47,137 nucleotides of DNA from Rickettsia typhi. Lineage in GTDB: Bacteria > Pseudomonadota > Alphaproteobacteria > Rickettsiales > UBA1997. Location of the stretch: contig CAMBFC010000010.1 of NCBI GenBank assembly GCA_945865905.1, positions 1-47,137 of the forward strand, in the 5' to 3' direction. Made by a program: the position numbers and the translations under genes. This document shows positions 1 to 8,900 of the stretch, in pieces. The first letter of the stretch is position 1. The number at the start of each line of letters is the position of its first letter. Below the pieces are notes generated by a model. It was not told where the DNA came from, did not search any database, and saw only the letters and a list, made by a program, of their open reading frames with translations.

Positions 1-1
1 C

Positions 2-268
2 AACAGGTCAGTTGCCCAAACTGCTAGAGATTTAGGCATTAATCACAATACTCTTCATGGTTGGATAGATAAATATTCAGATTCTCATCAAATTAATCAA
101 AAAAATATGAGCAATGTTAACAAAGTCTCTTGTTTTGAAGAAAATAAGCGGCTTAAGAAAGAATTAGCGTTAGTTAAGCAAGAGCGCGATTTACTAAAAA
201 AGGCAGCCGCGTATTTTGCCAAGCAATCACATAGTGTCCGAAAAAAGGTTGACAGATCAGTCTGGTGA
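2..268 (+). pseudogene. IS3-family transposase OrfA, 5'-truncated remnant
   Basis: Open from the window edge to a TGA at 266-268, 88 codons. The start shows the helix-turn-helix typical of IS3/IS911 OrfA (VAQTARDLGINHNTLHGWI), followed by a leucine-zipper-like coiled coil (ENKRLKKELALVKQERDLL) and the usual KKAAAYFAKQS ending. OrfA binds the element ends and is normally fused to the OrfB integrase by -1 frameshifting. The A6G slippery string is present at 241-247 in the correct register, but the -1 frame meets a stop at once (250-252) and no OrfB sequence follows. The element is therefore broken, or joined to unrelated sequence. The N-terminus lies outside the window. Confidence 0.85.
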
Positions 269-444
269 TGACAATGAGGCGAAACAAAGATAAAATACTT
301 ATGCAGAGTTGAAAGAAGTTCTTGATCAAGGAAAACCTCGTGATAAGGTAAATTTTGTTAAAAAATCTTGCTCTTTGCAACCAGATCAGCGGTTGAAAGG
401 TGGGGGTGGTTCGACTGTTTATAATAATCAAATCTAATAAAAAT
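269..444. other. Debris between the IS3 remnant and the lipoprotein gene
   Basis: No intact gene. A + frame is open from 294 to a TAA at 435-437 and reads like coding sequence (YAELKEVLDQGKPRDKV...), but it has no plausible start and is preceded by stops, so it may be the tail of a lost gene. An overlapping ATG at 400 would extend the next gene upstream, but the signal peptide places the real start at 445. Confidence 0.4.
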
Positions 445-840
445 ATGAAAAAATTAATAAAAAGAGCGGCAATTTTTAGTTTAATATTTGTCGCTAATGC
501 CTGCTCAACACTAGATTCAGTTCAAAAATCTAAAGGCAAAGGCAAATCAACAAATTTCTCTGCTTCTTATGATGAAGTTTTTGACGCGGCAGTTAAATCT
601 ATCAATAGTTCTCCTCGTTTAAGAATCGTATCTAAAGATAAAAAAGAAGGAAAAATTCTAGCTCATGCAGGTTTATCAATGCTAAGCATCGGAGAAAATG
701 TGGCAGTCTTTGTTGAAAAAAACAAGGATCGCACTATAAAAGTTGAAGTTATCTCAAAAAAGGTTACCGAAGGTTCGATCTTGGCGCCTAATGATTGGGA
801 TAGTTATATCTTAACTAATATTCCAATTTATTTAAAATAA
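445..840 (+). CDS. Small putative lipoprotein
   Basis: 131 residues from ATG 445. This start is preferred over the in-frame ATG at 400 because MKKLIKRAAIFSLIFVANAC is a textbook lipoprotein signal: basic n-region, hydrophobic core and lipobox ANA-C with Cys20. The mature part has a YDEVFDAAVKSI helix followed by alternating strands (LRIVSKDKKEGKILAH, VAVFVEKNKDRTIKVEVISKK), a layout seen in small alpha/beta envelope lipoproteins. No specific family is recognised and the function is unknown. It is followed directly by a strong hairpin terminator and is probably transcribed alone. The codon usage is as AT-rich as its neighbours. Confidence 0.75.
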   Translation: MKKLIKRAAIFSLIFVANACSTLDSVQKSKGKGKSTNFSASYDEVFDAAVKSINSSPRLRIVSKDKKEGKILAHAGLSMLSIGENVAVFVEKNKDRTIKVEVISKKVTEGSILAPNDWDSYILTNIPIYLK

Positions 841-850
841 TATATTCTTT

Positions 851-888
851 ATTGGGCCCTTATAAATAAAGGGCTCAATTTATTTTCT
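851..888 (+). terminator. Rho-independent terminator after the lipoprotein gene
   Basis: The segment 851-861 (ATTGGGCCCTT) pairs with 869-879 (AAGGGCTCAAT), with one G-T pair and a 7-base loop. It is followed by TTATTTTCT. It lies 11 bases past the stop of the lipoprotein gene. Confidence 0.8.
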
Positions 889-929
889 GCTTCATTTTGC
901 ACCAATTTTTACCCTTCCAAAAAAACTTA

Positions 930-958
930 TTGCATAATAAATTTTCTTTCATTACAAA
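930..958 (+). promoter_or_regulatory. Candidate sigma-70 promoter of lexA
   Basis: TTGCAT at 930-935 and TACAAA at 953-958 are separated by 17 bases and would start transcription near 965. The match is imperfect at both boxes and the region is AT-rich, so this is a plausible rather than certain promoter. The palindrome at 974-994 would then lie just downstream of the start site, a good position for a repressor. Confidence 0.4.
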
Positions 959-973
959 CTAGATCATAAGAAA

Positions 974-994
974 TGTGCTAGCCAAATTAGCACA
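974..994. promoter_or_regulatory. Palindromic operator candidate upstream of lexA
   Basis: Perfect inverted repeat TGTGCTA-N7-TAGCACA ending 27 bases before the lexA start codon. LexA repressors are dimers, bind palindromes and usually repress their own gene, so this is the best candidate for the local SOS box. It does not match the direct GTTC-N7-GTTC box typical of free-living alphaproteobacteria. No second copy was noticed in the window, including in front of recN. Confidence 0.5.
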
Positions 995-1021
995 AAAATT
1001 ATAACTTAAAAACTAGATATA

Positions 1022-1639
1022 ATGATTGAAGATTTACATCCGATCCAGCAAAAAATATTAGAGCTGTTAGAAAAAAATTCGCAAGAGCCTCTCACAATTC
1101 GTGAAATGCAAAATATTGTTGGCGCAACTTCAACAAGTGTTGTTACTCATCATATTTCTCAGTTAGAAAAAAAAGGATATATTAAAAAAAATCCATATAA
1201 CCCGCGTGATTTTCAAATTTTAAAAACTCCTGAAAAAGAAATCGCTTATTTAAATTTATATGGATTAGCAGCCTGCGGGCCTAATGGTTCAGTTTTAGAT
1301 GGTGATCCAATTGATCGCATTCCAGTTTCAACTCGCTTCATTCCTTTTTCATCAAGTCAAGCTTTTATGGTTAAGGCGAAGGGAAACTCAATGCTGCCAA
1401 AAATTAACAGCGGAGATTTTGTTATCGCCAAAAAAACTAACAAAGCTGAAGATGGAGAAATAGTCGTTTGCGTTAATAAAGGTGAGGCGCTAATCAAAAA
1501 AATCAAAATTGAAAATGGCGGAAAAGAAATAATTTTGGTTTCGTTCAATAGTGAATTTCAGCCATTTTTGGCAGCTCAAGATCTAGTGATTGAGGGCGTG
1601 GTTAAAGGGATTATCACCAATAAAACCCTCGGATTTTAA
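1022..1639 (+). CDS. lexA: LexA SOS repressor / autopeptidase
   Basis: 205 residues, the normal LexA length. The N-terminal winged helix-turn-helix (about 1-68) includes the LexA-type opening HPIQQKILELLEKN. The S24 peptidase domain follows: cleavage site AACG with the scissile bond expected at Cys85-Gly86, nucleophile Ser123 in KGNSM, and general-base Lys159 in the ALIKK segment. E. coli LexA has Ala-Gly at the cleavage site; Cys-Gly is the pair used by UmuD. The protein should repress DNA-damage genes and cleave itself when RecA forms filaments. No clear Shine-Dalgarno precedes the ATG, but a palindrome at 974-994 suits autorepression. Confidence 0.95.
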   Translation: MIEDLHPIQQKILELLEKNSQEPLTIREMQNIVGATSTSVVTHHISQLEKKGYIKKNPYNPRDFQILKTPEKEIAYLNLYGLAACGPNGSVLDGDPIDRIPVSTRFIPFSSSQAFMVKAKGNSMLPKINSGDFVIAKKTNKAEDGEIVVCVNKGEALIKKIKIENGGKEIILVSFNSEFQPFLAAQDLVIEGVVKGIITNKTLGF

Positions 1640-1820
1640 CGGATAAACAATATGGAGGAGTGGATGTAAAAAACAAAAATAAAAATCTCAGCAACTAACA
1701 GAAGCTGTGATTAAAAAAGTAAATCAGGGGAAAATCTTTGCCGGACCCTTCCCCCGTTTTCACTTAGGTTTACCAAATCACCACTTTGGTTCTTTGATAA
1801 GCATTTATTTTATAAATTAT
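1640..1820. other. Intergenic region after lexA
   Basis: No gene is supported. A + frame is open from ATG 1707 into the small ORF at 1821, but the peptide upstream of 1821 has no recognisable features. A short ATG-led frame at 1652 ends after five codons. No clear terminator hairpin was seen after lexA. Confidence 0.4.
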
Positions 1821-1967
1821 ATGAAAAAAATTTTCAACTCAGAAATTTTCGGAGCTTTTTTTATTATGTTAACCGCGCTTTTTATTACTTTTGGATGTTT
1901 CTATATGAAGTTAAACAATATCAACCCGCGCCACGCTCTTAATGCAATGATTGTTGATGTTGTTTAA
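1821..1967 (+). CDS. Small single-span membrane protein, hypothetical
   Basis: 48 residues if ATG 1821 is used (the frame is open from 1707). MKKIFNSEIFGAFFIMLTALFITFGCFYMKLN holds one strongly hydrophobic segment after a short basic start, then a short polar tail. This could be a membrane microprotein or a lipoprotein-like signal sequence, but the Cys context is not a good lipobox. No family is recognised. It is included because the hydrophobic segment and start look real; it may equally be noise in AT-rich sequence. Confidence 0.35.
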   Translation: MKKIFNSEIFGAFFIMLTALFITFGCFYMKLNNINPRHALNAMIVDVV

Positions 1968-2028
1968 TATTATAATAGGAATTAAAATTTATTTAATTGT
2001 TTGAGATCCAATTTTATATCACAAATTT

Positions 2029-2382
2029 ATGAAAATAATAAAAATTATATCTATTTTCTGTTCCGTTATATTGCTTGCCAATAAAGCTTCTTACGCTAAA
2101 GATTTTCAATATAAAATCACGCAAAAGGAAGGAATGATTGGTTGCATAACTCAAGATATATTTCGTAAAGCTATAAACTTTAGTTTAAATAAAAATGTTG
2201 ATGCAATACAGGCTTTGATTTCAAGCGGTCAATGCATTTATCTTGTGCAAGGTACTTTTTTATATTCTTCTCATTCTAATTTGTGCGGTCCAAAAGATAA
2301 GGATACTGATGTATCGCAGTTTAAGCCAAATGGTTTAAATAAATTGTTCTTTTTTCCATGTGCTTCTATTAAAAACAAATAG
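2029..2382 (+). CDS. Small secreted Cys-containing protein, hypothetical
   Basis: 117 residues. The N-terminus is a Sec signal peptide (MKIIKIISIFCSVILLANKASYA) with predicted cleavage after SYA, about residue 23. The mature part of about 94 residues keeps four Cys (GCITQD, GQCIYL, NLCGPK, FPCASI), an even number that could form two disulfides in the periplasm. No homologous family is recognised. It stands alone between short intergenic gaps, 18 bases before yjdM. Confidence 0.6.
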   Translation: MKIIKIISIFCSVILLANKASYAKDFQYKITQKEGMIGCITQDIFRKAINFSLNKNVDAIQALISSGQCIYLVQGTFLYSSHSNLCGPKDKDTDVSQFKPNGLNKLFFFPCASIKNK

Positions 2383-2400
2383 CGAATAAATAACAATTTT

Positions 2401-2745
2401 ATGACTGAATCACAATTGCCAATTTGTCCAAAATGTGGCTGCGAATATACTTATGGGGTTAAAGAAATGTTCGTTTGCCCAGATTGTTCACATCAATTTT
2501 TGCAAAATGATCTTGAAGCAAAGGATGAAGAGGTTGTTGTAAAAGATGCTAATGGCGTTGTGTTGGCTGATGGCGATACTGTTTCGGTTATTAAAGATTT
2601 AAAAGTTAAGGGTTCATCTGCGGTAGTAAAAGTTGGCACTAAGGTTAAAAATATTCGCTTGGTAGCGGGTGATCATGATATAGATTGCAAAATTTCTGGT
2701 ATTGGTTCGATGGGGTTAAAATCAGAATTTGTGAAAAAGGTTTAG
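2401..2745 (+). CDS. yjdM: YjdM/PhnA family zinc-ribbon protein
   Basis: 114 residues, the usual length. The N-terminal zinc ribbon has four Cys in two pairs (CPKCGC near residue 9 and CPDC near 26). It is followed by a compact beta domain with the family signature [26 protein letters not shown] and the C-terminal [19 protein letters not shown]. The family was once called alkylphosphonate utilization protein PhnA, but that role is not established, and no phosphonate genes are nearby. Small cytoplasmic protein of uncertain function. Confidence 0.9.
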   Translation: MTESQLPICPKCGCEYTYGVKEMFVCPDCSHQFLQNDLEAKDEEVVVKDANGVVLADGDTVSVIKDLKVKGSSAVVKVGTKVKNIRLVAGDHDIDCKISGIGSMGLKSEFVKKV

Positions 2746-2776
2746 TTTTAAAAATACTTGACTTTATTTTGATTAT

Positions 2777-2797
2777 ATGAGAATCATGGATTCTTAT
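2777..2797. other. Short hairpin before proC
   Basis: ATGAGAATC-ATG-GATTCTTAT forms a 9-bp stem with a 3-base loop, followed by an A-rich rather than T-rich stretch. It lies between yjdM and proC. It could be a weak terminator or a leader hairpin of proC. Confidence 0.35.
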
Positions 2798-2818
2798 TAA
2801 AAATAATATAAGACTATT

Positions 2819-4303
2819 ATGCCTCCAAGAGTTCCTAACTTAACATCTGCTGTTAGCGCTTTAAGGGCTGCAGCTAATAAAGTGGCAGTTCCTGCTGTAA
2901 ATGCTGCGGCAAGAGTTGCAACTGCTGCAAATCCTGTGGTCCGTAAAGATCCAATTTCTAGACTAGCGCAATCGCAAACATTATTCACACTTCCCGCTAT
3001 ATCGTTAGAAAAAGCGCAACCTACTTTTGATGCAATTCAATCAAGGAGATTCTCTCAATCTGCAGCTCAAAATCCAAAAAAAAGAGCGCTATTTATTGGT
3101 TACGGAAACATGGCAAAACCAATGTTAAAAGCTTTCCGTGATGCAAATCCAGATTATGAAATTGTCATATGTAGTCCAAATATATTCAATAAAGAAGATA
3201 AGCCTAAGGGGTTTGGAATATCCATTTTTAATGATCCCAAATTAGTTCCAGGAAAATTTGATGATATTTTTGTTACAATTAAGCCTCAATCTTTCGATCA
3301 AGTTTTGCCTGACTATGCCAGTAAGTTAAACGATGATGGAAGGCTTATTTCTGTGGCCGCTGGAAAAACAATTGCTGATTTGCAAAAGTTTTTTCCTGAA
3401 GCAAAAAAACTATTTCGTGTTATGCCAAATACTCCAATGCAAATTGAAAATGAAGCTAGGGGAAATGAAGGTGTTGCAGGAATTTATGCTAATTCTGCTG
3501 CTTCGCAAAGCGATGTTAAATTTGTTCAGAATTCATTCGCAGGAACTTCGGTGGTGGTTGCAAATGAATCTGAAATCAATGGCATAACTGCAATTTCTGG
3601 AAGTGGTCCAGCGTATTTTTTTCATCTTGCTGCAGAAATTTATAAGGCGACGCAAGATATAGATTATGATTTAGACAGTAAGGCTTCTGATGATGTTTCT
3701 GGTGAAGGTAAAATTTTTCAATGGATGTTGGAGGCTTGTAAATCAATACCAGAAGGGGTATTGCTTAAAGATTTTAGAGAAGAACATCCCTCTTCGTTCG
3801 ATAAGAAAGTTGAAGAATTGATGTCTAAAAAAGGAACTTTGAAGGATTTCTTAATAGAAGTAGTAAAACTAAAAAATCCCGATGCAATAAAATCTGCAAT
3901 GCTTTATGTTGCGCAGTGTTTTATTGATGGGGCCACAAAAGAAGAAGGTGCGAGTAAAAATGTACAATTTAGTGCCAAAGATGCCAATAACTTGGTTATG
4001 AAAACTATGGAAGGCGCTGCTGCTTTGGCTATAAAAAGTGGCGAATCAGCTGAGGCCTTGCGTGCCAAAGTTACTAGCCCTAGTGGCACTACTTTCTATG
4101 GTTTGAAGGTTTTGATGGATAATGAAGTTGATCCAGCTGCAAGCAAACCAAAAGAAACAAGACCAATGACTTTGCAAGAAATTTGCAATGGAACTCTTAG
4201 GGCGGCATGTGATAGGGCGCTTGCTTTGGGCACCCCACCAGTTGCGCCATCTCATAATGGGGCATCTAATCTTAAAGGGCCGGGCACAGCTCACTCGAAG
4301 TAA
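2819..4303 (+). CDS. proC: Pyrroline-5-carboxylate reductase with long extensions
   Basis: Reduces P5C to proline with NAD(P)H. The Rossmann start KRALFIGYGNMAKPM (about 88-102) carries the ProC motif GxGNM. MPNTPMQI, ISGSGPAYFF (about 258-267) and VTSPSGTT (about 417) are the conserved substrate and dimerisation motifs. At 494 residues it is nearly twice the usual 270. There is an extra 85-residue N-terminus, rich in Ala and Arg and free of acidic residues until Asp44, ending in RRFSQSA. An insertion of about 105 residues (278-383) sits in the helical dimerisation domain, and a C-terminal tail of about 60 residues follows. No later Met can start an intact Rossmann fold, so the extension belongs to the frame. 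putP and putA follow, indicating a proline locus. Confidence 0.88.
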   Translation: MPPRVPNLTSAVSALRAAANKVAVPAVNAAARVATAANPVVRKDPISRLAQSQTLFTLPAISLEKAQPTFDAIQSRRFSQSAAQNPKKRALFIGYGNMAKPMLKAFRDANPDYEIVICSPNIFNKEDKPKGFGISIFNDPKLVPGKFDDIFVTIKPQSFDQVLPDYASKLNDDGRLISVAAGKTIADLQKFFPEAKKLFRVMPNTPMQIENEARGNEGVAGIYANSAASQSDVKFVQNSFAGTSVVVANESEINGITAISGSGPAYFFHLAAEIYKATQDIDYDLDSKASDDVSGEGKIFQWMLEACKSIPEGVLLKDFREEHPSSFDKKVEELMSKKGTLKDFLIEVVKLKNPDAIKSAMLYVAQCFIDGATKEEGASKNVQFSAKDANNLVMKTMEGAAALAIKSGESAEALRAKVTSPSGTTFYGLKVLMDNEVDPAASKPKETRPMTLQEICNGTLRAACDRALALGTPPVAPSHNGASNLKGPGTAHSK

Positions 4304-4341
4304 TAACTAAAAAATATTAAGAGACCAGATAACTAAAAATA

Positions 4342-4370
4342 ATTTTCTTTCTGATATTCTTGCATATAAT
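4342..4370 (+). promoter_or_regulatory. Candidate promoter of putP
   Basis: A perfect -10 box TATAAT at 4365-4370 is preceded by TGCA, resembling an extended -10 element. The -35 region (about 4342-4348, TTTTCT) is weak. It lies 53 bases upstream of putP. Confidence 0.5.
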
Positions 4371-4422
4371 TTAGGTCTAATTAAGATGCCTTTTTATTAC
4401 TAAAACTTTCAGGAGAAAATAA

Positions 4423-5907
4423 ATGGAATACCTACAAAATAGCGGCGGCAATATCTATATCGCGATTACGATCTCGATTTATTTTGCTGGCTTGATGTGC
4501 TTGGGCTATCGCGCTTTTCGCAAAACTAAAACTTTCGCTGATTATATTTTAGGAAGTCGCAAACTTGGCCCAATTGTTGGCGCGATGAATGTTGGCGCTT
4601 CTGATATGAGTAGTTGGCTTTTGATGGGCCTTCCTGGTGCATTTTATTTACATGGAATCAACCAAATCTGGATCGTTGTTGGTCTTGTTGTTGGCTCTTA
4701 TTGTAGTTGGAAATTTATCGCTAAAAGGTTGCGCCGATATACTGAAATTTCTGGTGATGCGCTTACAATTTCTTCTTTCCTTGAAAACAGATTCGAAGAT
4801 AAAAGCAGAATTCTCAATGTTAGCACGCTAATCGTCATCATTTTCTTCTTCACAATTTATATTTCTGCTGGTTTGGTCGGCAGTGCAAAATTATTTTCAT
4901 CAGTATTTGATATTTCTTATTTTTTAGCATTGGTTATTTCTTGTGTTTGCATCGTCTCATATGCGTTACTTGGCGGGTTCTTGGCAGTTAGTTATGCTGA
5001 TTTATTTCAGGGAATTTTAATTTTTTGTGTGCTGTTATTTGTTCCAACTTACATTATTTTGCAATCAGATTATACTGTTTCTGATCTTGTCATGAAAACA
5101 ATGGCAATTGATCCCACTCACATTGATCCATTTTATGGTTTAAATTTTATTGGAATTCTTGGATTTTTTGCTTGGGGTCTCGGTTATTTTGGCCAGCCAC
5201 ATATTATCTCAAAATATATGGCAATCAAAGATCCTCATCGCATCGATATGGCGCGAAAAATTTGTATTTCTTGGATGACTCTATCAATGATTGGGGCCAG
5301 TGTTATTGGTCTTCTAGGTTTTGTTTATTTTTCAGGCAGCCCTTTAAAAGAACCAGAAACGGTCTTTATTGCAATGTCGCATTCAATTTTTCATCCAATC
5401 ATTATTGGTGTATTAATTTCAGCAATTTTATCTGCAACGATGAGCACGCTTAATGCGCAAATTATTATTTGTTGCAGTGCTTTAAGTCAAGATTTTTATC
5501 ACCGTTTTTTTCGCAAAAATGCTGGCAATAGAGAGATGCTAGTTGTTACTCGAATTTGGGTTGTGGTTGTTGCTTTATTTGCATTATTTATTGCATCAGA
5601 TAATTCATCAAGCGTTCTTGGATTAGTATCGCGCGCTTGGGCTGGGCTTGGAGCATCTTTTGGGCCAGTTGTTTTATTTGCACTTTTTTGGCAAAAAACC
5701 ACCAGAGCAGGCGCAATTGCTGGTGTAATTTCTGGTGCAGCTGGGGCAATTATTTTTCACGAAATATCAATTATTTCTTATGAAATTTTGCCAGCCTTTG
5801 TATTGTCAGCTTTCTCAATTTTTATGATAAGTTTAATGACGCAACATCAAGTGCCATCAAAAGTAGCGCATGATTTTAAAAGATTAAAAGAGATGAATAA
5901 TAGATAA
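4423..5907 (+). CDS. putP: Sodium/proline symporter PutP
   Basis: 494 residues, typical of PutP, a 13-helix member of the solute:sodium symporter family in the inner membrane. Diagnostic segments are FADYILGSRKLGP, NVGASDMSSWLLMGLPGAFY in helix 2 (Na+/proline site region), ISAGLVGSAKLF and the ALLGGFLAVSYADLFQGILIF signature. WAGLGASFGPVVLFALFW lies in the C-terminal half. A good ribosome site (AGGAG) lies upstream. It imports proline with Na+ for the PutA encoded 39 bases downstream; the two are probably one transcript. Confidence 0.95.
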   Translation: MEYLQNSGGNIYIAITISIYFAGLMCLGYRAFRKTKTFADYILGSRKLGPIVGAMNVGASDMSSWLLMGLPGAFYLHGINQIWIVVGLVVGSYCSWKFIAKRLRRYTEISGDALTISSFLENRFEDKSRILNVSTLIVIIFFFTIYISAGLVGSAKLFSSVFDISYFLALVISCVCIVSYALLGGFLAVSYADLFQGILIFCVLLFVPTYIILQSDYTVSDLVMKTMAIDPTHIDPFYGLNFIGILGFFAWGLGYFGQPHIISKYMAIKDPHRIDMARKICISWMTLSMIGASVIGLLGFVYFSGSPLKEPETVFIAMSHSIFHPIIIGVLISAILSATMSTLNAQIIICCSALSQDFYHRFFRKNAGNREMLVVTRIWVVVVALFALFIASDNSSSVLGLVSRAWAGLGASFGPVVLFALFWQKTTRAGAIAGVISGAAGAIIFHEISIISYEILPAFVLSAFSIFMISLMTQHQVPSKVAHDFKRLKEMNNR

Positions 5908-5946
5908 AAAATTATCAATTTATAATAAAAAAACTTAAACGAACAA

Positions 5947-8900
5947 ATGACAAATCTTAACGAAGAAGCAAAAATTTTAGCAAAAAAATGGTTGGATAAT
6001 TCAATAAAATATCAATCAGTTTCAGATAAAATTTATGCCAAAAAAATGGATAAATTTTTTCAAAATTCTGATGATAAATCTTTTGTAATTGCAATGATGG
6101 ATAAGGCTTTCCGTCCTTCAAAATCAAAGGATATTGCAACTATTATTGGCAAAATTCCTAACCTAAAATTTCTTAATTTTTTTGAACAAAGATTAGTCGA
6201 TTTATATAACTTAACCAGCAGTTTTGCCAACTCTGTTTCGGTTCCGTTGATGAAAGAATTTATTTATCTTACCACTTCAAAATATGTTTTATTTGGATCG
6301 GATAAAACCCTTGAAAAGCGTATTGCAAAAAATTTAAAGGATGGCCTTAACACCAATTTAAATCGCGTGGGAGAGCTTTTGCTTGGTGAAGAAGATGCGC
6401 AAAAAAGAATTGCTCAATATATCAAAGATTTGCAAAATCCTGCGATAAATTGTATCTCAATTAAAATTTCTACAATCTATTCGCAAATTAATTCTATAGG
6501 TTTTGAGCAAACGGTTGAAGAGCTGGTTAAAAGAATAACTATTATTTATAAAGCAGCAAAAGATAACCAATATGTTTGTCCCAAAACTGGGCGCAAAACT
6601 AACAAAATGGTTAATTTTGATATGGAAGAATATCGTGATTTAGCGATCACGGTTGAAACCTTCATTCGCGCGTTGAGCAAAGAAGAGTTCAAAGATTTAA
6701 CCGCAGGAATCGCTTTGCAAGCCTATCTTCCTGATTCATTTTTATATTTACAAAAAATTACTGCATGGGCACAGAAAAAAGTGCAAAATGGCGGAGCCCC
6801 TGCGCGCGTTAGGGTGGTGAAGGGTGCAAATATGGATATGGAATTATTCGAATCTTTTGAAAGAAACTGGCCACTAGCGCCTTTTGATATTAAAGCGATG
6901 ACTGATGCAAATTATAAACGCATGTTAGAATTTGCTTTGCAAAAAGATAACATTAACGCAGTTAGAATTGGCGTGGCTTCACACAATTTGTTTGATATTG
7001 CTTATGTTTATTTATGTGCGCAAAAAAATCAAACTCTTGATTTGGTGACTTTTGAAATGCTTAGCGGCATGTCAGAATATGTTGCTAAAATGTTTGTTAA
7101 AGAACTCAATTTAAATGTTCTGCTTTATTTGCCTTTTGGCAGCAAAGAAGATTTTATCAGCTCTATCGGCTATTTGGTGCGTAGGCTTGATGAAAATACC
7201 TCGCGTGATAATTATCTAAGATATATCAATGCTTTGGCGCATAATTCTGCTAACTTAAAAATGTTAGAAGAAAAATTTGAAGAATCTTTATATCTCAAAG
7301 AGCAAAATAAATTTGCAGTTCATCGCACGCAAAATCGCTTGCAAGAAAATTTTGCAACCGATCCTAAAACTTTTGGTGAATCATATAAATCAGAGGCTGA
7401 CACCGATTTTTCTTTACCAAACAATTGTGAATTTGCTGAGCAAATAACAAAAAAATGGCAGAATATTTCTGATCTAAAAGTGTGCGCAGTTATTGCTGGC
7501 GAAGAAATTTCTCCAGCTGACGATACATATAAAATTAAAGATCACAGCACTGATGGAAAAGTTGTGGGGCAATATCACGGAGCTACAGTAGAAGAGGCTC
7601 AAAAGGCTTTGAAATGTGCTGCAGAAAATAATTCTTGGCAAAATCTTTCTGATGAAAATCGTCTAGAAATCATCGCAAAAGTTGTGGATAATTTTAGAAG
7701 AAGACGCGGCGATTTAATGGGGGCAGTTGCTCTAGAAACAGGAAAACCATTCACTGAAAGCGATGCCGAAATCACCGAGGCAATCGATTTTGGAAATTTC
7801 TACGCTTATAGTTTTTTAAAGATGAAGCATGAAATTTCTAATGATGTAAAATATGTTCCGAAAAAAACAGTTTTAGTTTTGAGTCCGTGGAACTTTCCTC
7901 TGGCGATTCCTGCTGGTGGTGTGTTTGCAGGTTTAATTGCGGGCAGCAATGTTATTTTTAAGCCATCAAATTTTGCCACACTTGTGGGATATGAATTGGC
8001 AAAATGTTTTTGGGATGCGGGAGTTCCGCGCGATGTTTTACAATTTATTCCAAGCTTTAATTCTGCTGTTGCGATGGAAATGACTCGTAGCAAATCGCTC
8101 GATATGATCGTGTTTACTGGTGGAACCAACACAGCATTATCAATCATTAACAGCAACCCAATGTTGAAAATGATCGCTGAAACTGGCGGCAAAAATGTTA
8201 CGATTGTCACAAAATATTCTGATAAAGATCAGGCGATAAAAAATGTACTACATTCAGCATTTTCAAACTCTGGGCAAAAATGTTCTGCCACTTCAATTTT
8301 GGCTTTAGAAAAAGAAATTTATGAAGATAAAAAGTTTTTGCATACTTTGGTTGATGCCGCAACAAGCTTGACTGTTGATGGCGCATGGAATTTTAAAACT
8401 AAAATTAATCCACTAATCAGAAAACCATTGGCAGATTTAGAATATGCACTTACTAATTTAGAGCCTCATGAGCGTTGGTTATTGAAGCCTAAATGTCTAA
8501 ACAAAAATCAAACTTTATGGTCACCCGGTTTAAAAATTGGCACTAAAATGGGCGATAAAAGCCACATGACAGAATTTTTTGGTCCAGTATTAACCATCAT
8601 GAAAATTGATAATCTTGAAGAGGGAATCAAGCTAGTGAACGATACCGGATATGGCTTAACTTCAGCACTAGAAAGCTTAAATGATGATGAACAAAATCTG
8701 TGGAAAGAAAAAATTGAAGCAGGAAATCTTTATATAAATCGCTCTTCAACTGGTGCGGTGGTTGAGCGTCAGCCTTTTGGCGGCATGAACAAATCTGCCT
8801 TTGGAACAGGAATCAAAGCGGGTGGATTAAATTATATTTATCAGTTCTTTAATTTTGATAATGCTTCGCAAGTGCCTAATTTTAAGGCTTCACAATATGT

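Noticed and set aside
174..431. 85-residue minus-strand ORF over the IS3 remnant
   Set aside because: It lies opposite the recognisable OrfA frame and has no family features; a shadow ORF.
1707..1967. 86-residue ORF starting at 1707
   Set aside because: The first 38 codons carry no recognisable coding feature; only the 48-residue part from ATG 1821 looks like a protein, and that only weakly.
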